From NCBI GenBank assembly GCA_902493895.1, contig CABUQW010000007.1, positions 1 through 64,000 of the forward strand: 64,000 nt of DNA, written 5' to 3'. The position numbers and the translations under genes were made by a program. The DNA comes from an uncultured Collinsella sp. GTDB taxonomy: Bacteria > Actinomycetota > Coriobacteriia > Coriobacteriales > Coriobacteriaceae. The number at the start of each line of letters is the position of its first letter. The stretch's first letter is position 1. The notes under the pieces are model-generated. The model was not told where the DNA came from. It did no database searches and saw only the letters and a list, made by a program, of their open reading frames with translations. This document shows, in pieces, positions 1 to 7,503 of the stretch.

Positions 1-78
1 ACGGATGAATGTGGGAAGTGTTCGGATGAAGTTGCCAATCAAGGAGTAGCCAATTTGGGACCGGGCTTTTTAAGCTAC

Positions 79-108
79 TTGCGTATGACGGCAGCAGGGT
101 GCTATAGT
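79..108 (+). promoter_or_regulatory. sigma-70-type promoter of veg-ispE
   Basis: A -35 box TTGCGT (79-84) and a -10 box TATAGT (103-108) are separated by 18 nt, about 68 nt before the veg start codon. Bases 1-78 hold no gene I can recognise. Confidence 0.6.
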
Positions 109-175
109 ATTAGAGTTTTGTCTATCTTAGGGGTATTATCCCCTTTTTGAATTGCACCTTCTGGAGGCCCTGTTC

Positions 176-472
176 ATGGAAGAGATGGAAGTCAATCACG
201 TCGACGACATCCACGAGAAGCTGACCGATATGGTGGGCGATCGCGTCAAGGTTAAGGCCAACATGGGCCGCACCCGCGTTGTCGAGCGCATGGGCACCAT
301 CAAGAGCGTCCACCCCGCCGTCTTCATTGTCGAGGTCGACGAGCGCCGTGGCCGTAAGTCGCGTCAGTCCTACCAGTATATCGATGTCCTCACCGGTCAG
401 GTCGAGCTGTTCGACCCCGAGAGCGGCGAGCATATCTTTACCCCGCTCGGCAATCAGCTCGAGGAGCACTAA
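176..472 (+). CDS. veg: Veg family protein
   Basis: Small cytosolic protein of the Veg (DUF1021) family, 98 aa. In Bacillus, Veg stimulates biofilm matrix production, and its gene lies close upstream of ispE; the biochemical role is unclear. The core is visible as VGDRVKVKANMGRTRVVERM, then a strand rich in V/I (AVFIVEVDE) and SYQYIDVLTGQVELF, matching the family's single SH3-like barrel. I chose ATG 176 because GGAGG lies at 164-168 with good spacing; the TTG at 152 would place that GGAGG inside the gene. ispE starts two bases after the stop, so the two are co-transcribed. The acidic tail (DPESGEHIF...LEEH) is somewhat longer than in Bacillus. Confidence 0.85.
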   Translation: MEEMEVNHVDDIHEKLTDMVGDRVKVKANMGRTRVVERMGTIKSVHPAVFIVEVDERRGRKSRQSYQYIDVLTGQVELFDPESGEHIFTPLGNQLEEH

Positions 473-474
473 CG

Positions 475-1371
475 GTGACCGATCGGTCCCTGACTCTTTC
501 CGCGCCGGCGAAGATTAACCTCTACCTGGGGGTTCATACCGAGCGCGATGACCGCGGCTACCACAGGGTCGATTCCCTGATGGCAGCCGTCGGTCTTTCC
601 GATACCGTGACGGTCACGCCGGCGCAGGCGCTGACCGTTCAGACGGTTCCGGCATCAGATTTTCCCATGCAAAAGAATACGGCGTATCGGGCTGCGGTTG
701 CTATGGCCGATCATTATGGTCGCGAGGCAAACATCTGCGTGACGATTGAGAAGCGCATTCCATTGTGCGCCGGCTTGGGCGGCCCCTCGACGGATGCGGC
801 CGCGGTCATTGTCGCCTTGGCGGAGCTCTGGGGCATTGATCGCACCGACCCAGCGCTCGACGACATTGCGCGGGGCATTGGTGCTGACGTCCCGTTCTTT
901 TTGCACGCGAGTCCTGCGTTCTACGTAGGTGGGGGAGACGTGCTGGCAACTGAGTACCCCGCGCTGCCCGCAACGCCCGTCGTGTTGGTCAAGCCGCGCG
1001 AGGCAAGTGTTTCGACAATTGAAGCCTATCGACGTTTTGACGAGGCCCCGGTGCCTGTGGACAAGCCCGGCGCGATAGCTTCTGCCTTGCGTGCTGGTGA
1101 TGCCGAGACGGCATATGCACTCATCCATAACAACTTGGGTGTCATTTCCGCACAGATGGAGCCGCAGATTCAAACGGTCCTCGACTGGCTGCATAAACAG
1201 GATGGCACCGTTGCTGTAGATGTGTGCGGATCGGGTGCCTGCTCGTTTGCCATTTGCGACACCGCCGTCACGGCCGAAAGGCTTGCCGACGCTGCCCAGC
1301 AAAACGGCTGGTGGTCCTGCGCGACGCAGTTCATTCCCAACACGGTTCGCGTCGAAGTGCCAAAGAAGTAA
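475..1371 (+). CDS. ispE: 4-diphosphocytidyl-2-C-methyl-D-erythritol kinase
   Basis: GHMP-superfamily kinase that phosphorylates CDP-methylerythritol with ATP in the MEP route to isoprenoids. The product is 298 aa, slightly longer than most IspE. Diagnostic parts are the N-terminal APAKINLYLGV strand with the catalytic-site Lys, the glycine-rich GHMP phosphate loop PLCAGLGGPSTDAAA near residue 100, and the C-terminal VCGSGACSFA motif. It begins with GTG two bases after veg ends, which implies translational coupling. The pathway enzymes ispD and ispF lie 16 kb downstream in the same window, so three MEP genes are encoded here. Confidence 0.95.
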   Translation: MTDRSLTLSAPAKINLYLGVHTERDDRGYHRVDSLMAAVGLSDTVTVTPAQALTVQTVPASDFPMQKNTAYRAAVAMADHYGREANICVTIEKRIPLCAGLGGPSTDAAAVIVALAELWGIDRTDPALDDIARGIGADVPFFLHASPAFYVGGGDVLATEYPALPATPVVLVKPREASVSTIEAYRRFDEAPVPVDKPGAIASALRAGDAETAYALIHNNLGVISAQMEPQIQTVLDWLHKQDGTVAVDVCGSGACSFAICDTAVTAERLADAAQQNGWWSCATQFIPNTVRVEVPKK

Positions 1372-1421
1372 AAAATTTCTCTAGCACGCGGCGAAAATCT
1401 TTGTTACTATAGTCGAGCTAA

Positions 1422-1498
1422 CGGGTTGTGGCTCAGTTTGGTAGAGCACTGCGTTCGGGACGCAGGGGTCGCTGGTTCAAATCCAGTCAACCCGACCA
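1422..1498 (+). tRNA. tRNA-Pro (CGG)
   Basis: Cloverleaf with acceptor arms CGGGTTG (1422-1428) and CAACCCG (1488-1494). The anticodon stem is CTGCG/CGCAG with loop TTCGGGA, giving anticodon CGG at 1456-1458. The T-arm contains GGTTCAAATCC. CCA is encoded (1496-1498). It stands alone between ispE and tatA and is followed by its own terminator. Confidence 0.95.
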
Positions 1499-1509
1499 GA
1501 GCATGAGGA

Positions 1510-1537
1510 GGGACCGCTTCTTGCGGTCCCTTTTTTT
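1510..1537 (+). terminator. Rho-independent terminator after tRNA-Pro
   Basis: Perfect 8-bp stem GGGACCGC (1510-1517) / GCGGTCCC (1523-1530), loop TTCTT, followed by seven T. Confidence 0.9.
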
Positions 1538-1545
1538 AGCTAGTG

Positions 1546-1574
1546 TTGTGATACCGCGATACCCGCGGTATACT
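1546..1574 (+). promoter_or_regulatory. tatA promoter with an internal inverted repeat
   Basis: The -35 TTGTGA (1546-1551) and -10 TATACT (1569-1574) are 17 nt apart. Almost the whole spacer is a perfect inverted repeat, ATACCGCG (1551-1558) and CGCGGTAT (1564-1571), placed where a repressor would block polymerase. Confidence 0.55.
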
Positions 1575-1610
1575 CATTCGAGCTTGTCTCGCTGTATTGT
1601 GGAGGTCTAC

Positions 1611-1886
1611 ATGTTTGGACTGAGGGCTCCTGAGCTCATCATTATTCTCGTCGTTGTCCTGATTATCTTCGGGCCCAAGAACCTGCCGAAGCTCGGCAAG
1701 TCCCTCGGCTCTACCGTCAAGAATATCCGTGAGGGTATGGAGGGCGACGATAAGGCCGAGACCAAGCAGGCCGAGGAGGTCGTGGTCGAGCAGTCCGAGG
1801 AGGACAAGGAGATCGCTGAGCTCGAGGCCAAGCTCGCTGCTGCCAAGAAGAAGCAGGCAGAGGACAGCGACGCGGACGCAGAGTAG
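1611..1886 (+). CDS. tatA: Twin-arginine translocase subunit TatA/TatE
   Basis: Pore-forming subunit of the Tat pathway, which exports folded proteins across the membrane. The 91-aa product shows the family plan: a short periplasmic N-terminus, one membrane helix (residues about 8-22, ELIIILVVVLIIF), the hinge FGPKNLPKLGKSLG, an amphipathic helix, and a long charged Glu/Lys/Ala tail likely to be helical. The start is ATG 1611 after GGAGG at 1601; the open frame extends further upstream but crosses the tRNA. No tatC is present in the window. The lipoprotein at 36410-37390 has a Tat-like SRRSLL signal and is a possible client. Confidence 0.9.
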   Translation: MFGLRAPELIIILVVVLIIFGPKNLPKLGKSLGSTVKNIREGMEGDDKAETKQAEEVVVEQSEEDKEIAELEAKLAAAKKKQAEDSDADAE

Positions 1887-1911
1887 TCCCATCCCTTTGG
1901 GGTGAGCACCT

Positions 1912-1950
1912 GACCGGCTTGCCCGCAGGCTAGCCGGTCTTTTTCGTTTT
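1912..1950 (+). terminator. Terminator after tatA
   Basis: Stem GACCGGCT (1912-1919) / AGCCGGTC (1932-1939), 12-nt loop, then a T-rich run. Confidence 0.85.
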
Positions 1951-1992
1951 GTTGACAGTTGATTGTTTGATCAGAGTTGGGGAGATATCCGT

Positions 1993-2463
1993 ATGGACGC
2001 AAGCCAGATCGTACTGACCGCTGAGGGCCGCCAGAAGCTCGTCGAGGAGCTCGCTTGGCGTGAGGGCGATTACGCCAAGGAGATCGTCGAGGACATCAAG
2101 GAAGCCCGCGCGTTCGGCGACCTTTCGGAGAACTCCGAGTACGATGCCGCCAAGGACAAGCAGGCCCAGAACGCTGCTCGTATCGCCGAGATCCAGGCCA
2201 TTCTTGCCAACGCTCAGGTTGCTGCCACCACGGGCGATCTGACCGTCTCCATCGGTTCCACCGTTTCGCTGATTGATCCCAACGGCGAGGTCATGGAAGT
2301 CACGCTCGTCGGTACCACCGAGACCAACTCGCTCGAGCACAAGATTTCCAACGAGTCTCCGGTCGGCCATGCCATCATCGGTCACGGCGAGGGCGACTCC
2401 GTCGAGGTCGTTACGCCTTCTGGCAAGACTCGCGTCTACACCATCGCCAAGATCGCACGCTAG
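1993..2463 (+). CDS. greA: Transcription elongation factor GreA
   Basis: Binds the RNA polymerase secondary channel and stimulates cleavage of backtracked RNA. The product is 156 aa, normal for GreA. The N-terminal coiled coil starts at LTAEGRQKLVEELAW and includes the acidic tip FGDLSENSEYDAAKDKQ, whose Asp and Glu act on the polymerase Mg2+. The C-terminal FKBP-like domain carries the family ends NESPVGHAIIGHGEGD and VTPSGKTRVYTI. I chose ATG 1993 (GGGGAG just upstream); an in-frame TTG at 1963 overlaps the preceding intergenic region. lysS follows after a terminator-like hairpin. Confidence 0.95.
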   Translation: MDASQIVLTAEGRQKLVEELAWREGDYAKEIVEDIKEARAFGDLSENSEYDAAKDKQAQNAARIAEIQAILANAQVAATTGDLTVSIGSTVSLIDPNGEVMEVTLVGTTETNSLEHKISNESPVGHAIIGHGEGDSVEVVTPSGKTRVYTIAKIAR

Positions 2464-2491
2464 ACCACGGTCCCGCGTAAAGGTATGTTTT

Positions 2492-2524
2492 CGCTCCCTG
2501 GGACCGAATCCTGGGGAGCGTTTT
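2492..2524 (+). terminator. Terminator or attenuator between greA and lysS
   Basis: Stem CGCTCCC (2492-2498) / GGGAGCG (2514-2520) followed by TTTT. It ends only 18 nt before the lysS start, so some read-through into lysS is possible. Confidence 0.65.
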
Positions 2525-2542
2525 AGTTTGAGGAGCTAACTT

Positions 2543-4507
2543 ATGGCAGAGAACCAGAACGCCGCCGATCAGGCATCGACGCTCAACGACGAGCGCGCCA
2601 CCCGCCTGGCCAAGCGCGCCGCCCTGTTCGAGGCGGGCCAGAACCCCTATCCTGAGCACTCTGAGCTTGAGGACTACGTCGCCGATATCGAGACTAAGTA
2701 CGCCGATCTTGCCGATGGTGAGGACACCGAGGATGTCGTGAAGATCGCCGGCCGTGTGGTCGCCAAGCGCGGTCAGGGCAAGATCATGTTCATCGTCGTG
2801 CGCGATGCGACTGCCGAGATTCAACTGTTCTGCCGCATCAACGACATGGACGAGGCTGCCTGGAATACGCTCAAGGCCCTCGACCTGGGCGACATCCTGG
2901 GCGTGACCGGCGTGGTCGTGCGCACCCAGCGTGGCCAGCTTTCCGTTGCCCCTAAGAGCGCGACCCTGCTTGCCAAGGCCGTTCGTCCGCTGCCCGAGAA
3001 GTTCCACGGTCTTTCCGACAAGGAGACCCGCTATCGCCAGCGCTATGTCGACCTGATCGCCAACGACGACGTTCGCGAGACCTTCCGTAAGCGTTCGCAG
3101 ATTCTCTCTACCTTCCGTCGCTTTATGGAGTCCGACGGCTACATGGAGGTCGAGACCCCCATCCTGCAGACCATCCAGGGCGGCGCTACTGCCAAGCCGT
3201 TCATCACTCACTTCAACGCGCTCGATCAGGAGTGCTACCTGCGTATTGCCACCGAGCTGCACCTCAAGCGCTGCATCGTCGGTGGTTTTGAGCGCGTGTT
3301 CGAGATCGGCCGCATCTTCCGTAACGAAGGCATGGACCTTACCCACAACCCCGAGTTCACCACGATGGAGGCCTACCGTGCCTTCTCCGACCTCGAGGGC
3401 ATGAAGGCACTCGCCCAGGGTGTCATTAAGGCAGCTAACAAGGCCATCGGCAACCCCGAGGTCATCGAGTACCAGGGCCAGACCATCGACCTTTCTGGTG
3501 AGTGGGCCAGCCGTCCCATGACCGACATCGTCTCCGACGTGCTCGGCAAGCAGGTCACCATCGACACGCCGGTCGAGGAGCTTGCTGCCGCCGCGCGCGA
3601 GAAGGGCCTGGAGATCAAGCCCGAGTGGACTGCTGGCAAGATCATCGCCGAGATTTACGATGAGCTGGGCGAGGACACCATCGTCAACCCGACGTTCGTG
3701 TGCGATTACCCCATCGAGGTCAGCCCGCTTGCCAAGCGTTTTGAGGACGACCCGCGCCTGACGCACCGCTTTGAGCTGGTTATTGCCGGTCACGAGTACG
3801 CCAACGCGTTCTCCGAGCTCAACGACCCGGTCGACCAGGCCGAGCGCTTTGCCGCCCAGATGGCCGAGAAGGCCGGCGGTGACGACGAGGCCATGGAGTA
3901 CGACGAGGACTACGTGCGCGCCCTCGAGTACGGTATGCCTCCCGCGGGCGGCATTGGCATTGGTATCGACCGCGTGGTCATGCTGCTCACCAACCAGGCT
4001 TCTATCCGCGACGTGCTGCTGTTCCCGCACATGAAGCCCGAGAAGGGTTCCCAGTCCGGTGCCGCTGCCGCCAAGGCTGCCGAGGCCGGCAACGCCGCGA
4101 GCCCGTTCGTTAAGTCGCTTAAGCCCACGCTTGATTACTCCAAGATCGCCGTTGAGCCGCTGTTTGAGGAGTTCGTCGACTTTGATACCTTCTCCAAGAG
4201 CGATTTCCGCGCTGTGAAGGTCAAGGCATGCGAGGCCGTCAAGAAGTCCAAGAAGCTGCTGAATTTTACGCTCGACGACGGTACCGGTACCGACCGCACC
4301 ATCCTCTCCGGTATTCACGCTTATTACGAGCCCGAGGACCTGGTTGGCAAGACCTTGCTCGCCATTACCAACCTGCCTCCGCGCAAGATGATGGGTATTC
4401 CCAGCTGCGGCATGCTGATCAGCGCTGTCCACGAGGAGGAGGGCGAGGAGCGCCTCAACCTGATCCAGCTCGACGCCTCCATCCCCGCCGGCGCAAAGAT
4501 GTACTAG
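2543..4507 (+). CDS. lysS: Lysyl-tRNA synthetase (class II) with C-terminal tRNA-binding domain
   Basis: Charges tRNA-Lys. The 654-aa product is about 150 aa longer than typical LysS. Residues 1-500 are a complete class II LysRS: an OB-fold anticodon domain (VVAKRGQGKIMFIVVRD), motif 1 region, motif 2 (IGRIFRNEGMDLTHNPEFT) and motif 3 (GGIGIGIDRVVML). A linker rich in Ala/Gly (about 500-530) leads to a second OB-fold, residues about 535-654. This has the EMAPII/Trbp111 signature (FSKSDFRAVKVKACEAV, KLLNFTLDDGTGTDRTILSG, NLPPRKMMGIPSCGM) that is usually found at the end of MetRS or as a stand-alone protein. The start is ATG 2543 after AGGAG (2531-2535). I infer that the extra domain raises tRNA affinity. 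Confidence 0.95.
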   Translation: MAENQNAADQASTLNDERATRLAKRAALFEAGQNPYPEHSELEDYVADIETKYADLADGEDTEDVVKIAGRVVAKRGQGKIMFIVVRDATAEIQLFCRINDMDEAAWNTLKALDLGDILGVTGVVVRTQRGQLSVAPKSATLLAKAVRPLPEKFHGLSDKETRYRQRYVDLIANDDVRETFRKRSQILSTFRRFMESDGYMEVETPILQTIQGGATAKPFITHFNALDQECYLRIATELHLKRCIVGGFERVFEIGRIFRNEGMDLTHNPEFTTMEAYRAFSDLEGMKALAQGVIKAANKAIGNPEVIEYQGQTIDLSGEWASRPMTDIVSDVLGKQVTIDTPVEELAAAAREKGLEIKPEWTAGKIIAEIYDELGEDTIVNPTFVCDYPIEVSPLAKRFEDDPRLTHRFELVIAGHEYANAFSELNDPVDQAERFAAQMAEKAGGDDEAMEYDEDYVRALEYGMPPAGGIGIGIDRVVMLLTNQASIRDVLLFPHMKPEKGSQSGAAAAKAAEAGNAASPFVKSLKPTLDYSKIAVEPLFEEFVDFDTFSKSDFRAVKVKACEAVKKSKKLLNFTLDDGTGTDRTILSGIHAYYEPEDLVGKTLLAITNLPPRKMMGIPSCGMLISAVHEEEGEERLNLIQLDASIPAGAKMY

Positions 4508-4842
4508 GGGGTTACGCGGTTCTACGAACCGCGTAACCAGTTGACGCTGCGCGCCGCCCAGGGCGACAATTTGTCATTCAAAAGGCAAGGCATGACCAGA
4601 AGGTCTATGCCTTGCCTTTTTCATGCCAACTTGTTCGCCCTGGACGTCGCTCGCTGTCCGTCCTCTACCTGCGGCGTTGACTTGATTGATACTTAGAACA
4701 TCGATGTAGTCATTAGGGACGCTCTTAAACGACTATCCAACGGCTATTGCGCGCATGGCTCGCATGACAGCCGTCTCTTTTATGTTTCCTTTAGCCGTCG
4801 CTGTCTAGGATGGGGGTTAGTCGGTAGGAAGGGAGCGTCTAT
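4508..4842. other. Intergenic region with large nested palindrome (element F1)
   Basis: 335 bp without a gene. A perfect 13-bp hairpin lies at 4510-4522/4526-4538. It is followed by nested arms: AGTTGACGCTGC (4539-4550) against the region near 4670-4682, CCAGGGCGACAA (4558-4569) against TTGTTCGCCCTGG (4631-4643), and an inner terminator-like stem 4582-4597/4602-4618 ending in TTTTT. The inner loop motif GCATGACC-nnAA-GGTCTATGC recurs at 19619-19639. The remainder (4690-4842) should contain the exporter promoter, but I see no confident boxes. Confidence 0.7.
4582..4622 (+). terminator. Strong terminator downstream of lysS
   Basis: Stem AAGGCAAGGCAT with GACC/GGTC continuation (4582-4597) pairs with 4602-4618, loop AGAA, then five T. 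Confidence 0.8.
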
Positions 4843-6411
4843 ATGGACGACGCGAGCGAGCGTTCAATCGAAGAGGACATGCTCGATCAGTTCAATTACT
4901 TTGATGATGAGGACGAGGAGCTGATCGACCGTCGCGAGCCAGCGCCGCTTGATTCCTTTGATCTGGTCGATGAAGAGACTGATGAGGTTGAGGACGAATC
5001 AACGGAGCCCCCACAGTCTTCGCGCCTTAACTCACTGCTTTCGAGAGCCCCCATGCACCACGGCGTTCGTGCCGGCGCGCTCCATATGAAAACTGACTGG
5101 CACCAGATCGTGACGGCAGGCGATGAGCTTGCCGTCGATGCGCCGCTCACCGATAAGTCATCCATCATCTGCCGTACCGGCATGCTTATGCTGGCAAGCG
5201 GAACGGGTGCCTGGCGCGTGCGCGATACCATGAATCGTGTTGCTGCCGTACTGGGCGTCACGATTCACGTCGACCTGAGTCTTCTGTCGTTTGAGTGCAC
5301 CTGCATCGAAGATGGCCACTGCTTTAACGAGGTTGTCAGCCTGCCCACAACGGGAGTCAATACCCATCGCATTTGGATGATGGAGAGCTTCTTAAAGGAA
5401 ATCGAGACGTATGGGCGCCGGTTTACCGTGCACGAATACCACGAGATGCTTAAGACCGTCGAGAGCTCAAAGCCCGATTACTCTCCCTGGCAACAGGGCC
5501 TTGCGGCAGCCTGTGCTTGCGACGCCTTCGTCTTTTTGCTCGGCGGCGGCCCTATCGAGATGGCCTGCGCATTCGTAGGCGCTGGTGTCGGTAACTTTGC
5601 TCGCTCCCATATTCTCAAGCAAGGTCTTGGCCAGTTTAGCGCGCTGACGACGGGCGTTGCGCTCGCTTGCGTTTCGTATCTGCTGGCATTGCTCGGCCTT
5701 GGCCAGGTCGTACCGGGGGCAATGTCGCACCAAGAAGGCTATATCGGCGCCATGCTCTTTGTGATTCCCGGCTTTCCCCTCATTACGGCAGGCCTCGACA
5801 TCGCTAAGCTCGATATGCGAAGCGGCATTGAGCGTCTTTCGTATGCCGTGTCGATTATTGTGATGGCGACCCTTGTGGGCTGGATGGTTGCCGAGTGTGT
5901 GGGGCTGGCACCGGATGATTTTGCCCCGCTCGGCCTTTCGCCGCTTGCCCTTACGCTCCTGCGCGTGGTGATGAGCTTCGTTGGCGTATTCGGCTTCTCG
6001 GTGATGTTCAACAGCCCGGTAAAGATGGCCGCGGCAGCTGGGTTGATCGGCGCCGTGTCCAATACCCTGCGTCTGACCCTTGTCGATGCGCCGACGATGA
6101 TTCCCTTCCTGGGCCTCAGCACGGGAATGCCTCCCGAGGCAGCAGCGTTTATCGGCGCGCTGGTATCGGGTCTGCTGGCAAGCTTGGCCGAAGTCAAGCT
6201 CACCTACCCGCGCATCGCCCTCACGGTGCCTTCGATTGTCATTATGGTGCCCGGTCTGTATCTGTATCGCTCGATGTATTACATGTGCACCTTCGACACG
6301 GTCAACATGCTCGGCTGGTTTGTGCGTGCAGTGCTCATCGTGGCGTTTCTGCCCGTTGGCCTGGGCGTGGCGCGTACGCTCACCGACCCTCGCTGGCGCC
6401 ACACCAGCTAA
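4843..6411 (+). CDS. Threonine/serine exporter family (ThrE) membrane protein
   Basis: 522-aa inner-membrane protein of the ThrE family, whose characterised member in Corynebacterium exports threonine and serine. The first 85 residues are cytosolic and highly acidic (DEDEELIDRREP, EETDEVEDE). Next comes the ThrE N-terminal domain with its conserved RTGMLMLASGTGAWRVRDTM, then about ten hydrophobic segments from residue 215 to the end. Both halves of the family (the larger YjjP-like part and the C-terminal YjjB-like part, from about residue 370) are fused in one chain, as in actinobacteria. The start ATG 4843 follows GGAAGGGAG. The substrate is assumed from the family. Confidence 0.85.
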   Translation: MDDASERSIEEDMLDQFNYFDDEDEELIDRREPAPLDSFDLVDEETDEVEDESTEPPQSSRLNSLLSRAPMHHGVRAGALHMKTDWHQIVTAGDELAVDAPLTDKSSIICRTGMLMLASGTGAWRVRDTMNRVAAVLGVTIHVDLSLLSFECTCIEDGHCFNEVVSLPTTGVNTHRIWMMESFLKEIETYGRRFTVHEYHEMLKTVESSKPDYSPWQQGLAAACACDAFVFLLGGGPIEMACAFVGAGVGNFARSHILKQGLGQFSALTTGVALACVSYLLALLGLGQVVPGAMSHQEGYIGAMLFVIPGFPLITAGLDIAKLDMRSGIERLSYAVSIIVMATLVGWMVAECVGLAPDDFAPLGLSPLALTLLRVVMSFVGVFGFSVMFNSPVKMAAAAGLIGAVSNTLRLTLVDAPTMIPFLGLSTGMPPEAAAFIGALVSGLLASLAEVKLTYPRIALTVPSIVIMVPGLYLYRSMYYMCTFDTVNMLGWFVRAVLIVAFLPVGLGVARTLTDPRWRHTS

Positions 6412-6446
6412 TTGGTGCAAGGGAGACAGGCTACTTTGCACCAAAT
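6411..6446. repeat. Hairpin after the exporter gene
   Basis: ATTGGTGCAA (6411-6420) pairs with TTGCACCAAAT (6436-6446). It overlaps the last base of the preceding stop codon. No T-run follows on the plus strand. Confidence 0.5.
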
Positions 6447-6447
6447 G

Positions 6448-6515
6448 AGTTGCGGTGAAATAGGGACTGAATTGCTGTTTAAAGGGTCAAAACAGTCCGT
6501 ATTCCACCGCAACTT
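6448..6515. repeat. Dispersed palindrome family A, copy 1
   Basis: Left arm AGTTGCGGTGAAATAGGG with CTG (6448-6469) and right arm CAGTCCGTATTCCACCGC with AACT (6493-6514) are reverse complements apart from two mismatches. The same arms recur at 41914-41982 and 49771-49837. The rest of 6516-6629 shows nothing I can name. Confidence 0.8.
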
Positions 6516-6629
6516 AGGGGGCCGGGGGATTATCGATGCCCTGCATCTTCATAAACTCAACGCTTACGAAGCGCAGCCCTTTCATGCTAGGCTGGTTTCA
6601 CCACATAAGTAGTCGCAGACGCACGTACC

Positions 6630-6681
6630 ACGGGCGGGCGAGATGAAGTCCCAACAGCTCCATCTTGCCCGCCCGTTTTTG
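6630..6681 (+). terminator. Terminator-like hairpin in the leader of the DUF2798 gene
   Basis: A 16-bp stem (6630-6645/6661-6676; ACGGGCGGGC against GCCCGCCCGT at the base) is followed by TTTTT, 45 nt before the next start codon. It may end an upstream transcript or attenuate the gene behind it. Confidence 0.65.
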
Positions 6682-6724
6682 TTGCGTGGTGTCGCGGCGT
6701 AACACAGAAAGGACCATGCCCTTT

Positions 6725-7318
6725 ATGCCTATCAACAAACGAGAGAGCCTGCTGTTCACCTTTATCATGTGCTTTTGCATGGTGCTCTGGATGAGCATCT
6801 ACAACGTTGCCCTGCAGCATGGGGCCATCAACGGCGAGGTTGTTGCCGCCGCGTGGCTCGGCTTCCCCGTTGCCTACATTTTTGCCATGTGCTGCGACTG
6901 GTTTGTTGCCAGCCCCCTTGCCAAGGGTTTCGCCTTTAAAATCCTGGTCACGCCGGGCAAGAGCTCGCCGCTTGCCATGACGCTCGCCGTCAGCTCCTGC
7001 ATGGTCGTTCCCATGGTTATCATCATGTCGCTCTACGGCGCGTGCGAAGGCCTGTTCCATATGCCCGGCGGCCCGCTTGCCAATTTGCAGGCGCTGCCGA
7101 TGATGTGGCTCGTCAACATTCCGCGCAACTTTATCATGGCCCTGCCCTGGAACCTGCTGGTGGCCGGTCCGGTTGCTCGTTTTGTCTTCCGCCGCGCCTT
7201 CCCCATGGGAACCGTCTTTGAAGAGCAGCATATGGAGCTCGTGCGCATGCCTGGTGCTCCCGTTTCCGATGCCGCCAATGGCGTTGCCGAGAGCATGGAC
7301 GCCGAGCCTGCCTGCTAG
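6725..7318 (+). CDS. Tandem DUF2798-type membrane protein
   Basis: 197-aa membrane protein of unknown function. It appears to be two DUF2798 units in tandem. Unit one covers about residues 5-75 (LLFTFIMCFCMVLWMSIYN then WLGFPVAYIFAMCCDWFVAS). Unit two covers about 85-170 (MTLAVSSCMVVPMVIIMSLY then IPRNFIMALPWNLLVAGPVA). Each unit has two hydrophobic helices, so four membrane spans are expected. ATG 6725 is preferred over ATG 6716 because the AAAGGA (6708-6713) is only two bases from the latter; the choice is not certain. Single-unit members are usually about 80 aa, so the duplication is unusual. Confidence 0.7.
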   Translation: MPINKRESLLFTFIMCFCMVLWMSIYNVALQHGAINGEVVAAAWLGFPVAYIFAMCCDWFVASPLAKGFAFKILVTPGKSSPLAMTLAVSSCMVVPMVIIMSLYGACEGLFHMPGGPLANLQALPMMWLVNIPRNFIMALPWNLLVAGPVARFVFRRAFPMGTVFEEQHMELVRMPGAPVSDAANGVAESMDAEPAC

Positions 7319-7441
7319 GCAACAGCCTCTAACCTAGAGCGCCCGCCGCACCTGGCGATTCCTTTTTTGTAGACGTTGTCGTATGGCTGCATGCGGAAAA
7401 GGCCCCAGCGGTTAACATATACTCCATATGGGTAAAGAGAC

Positions 7442-7467
7442 CAAAGCGCCGCCACGAGTGGCGCTTT
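7442..7467 (+). promoter_or_regulatory. Hairpin in the clpC leader
   Basis: AAAGCGCC (about 7443-7450) pairs with GGCGCTTT (about 7459-7466) some 35 nt before clpC. I find no tandem GGTCAAA-type CtsR operator here, so control of clpC in this organism is not explained by the sequence. Confidence 0.45.
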
Positions 7468-7503
7468 GCGTTTGAAAAACTAGCTCGTCTAAGAGGAACT
7501 AGC

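Noticed and set aside
2411..4432. 673-codon antisense frame opposite lysS
   Set aside because: Shadow frame; the plus strand has all LysRS motifs.
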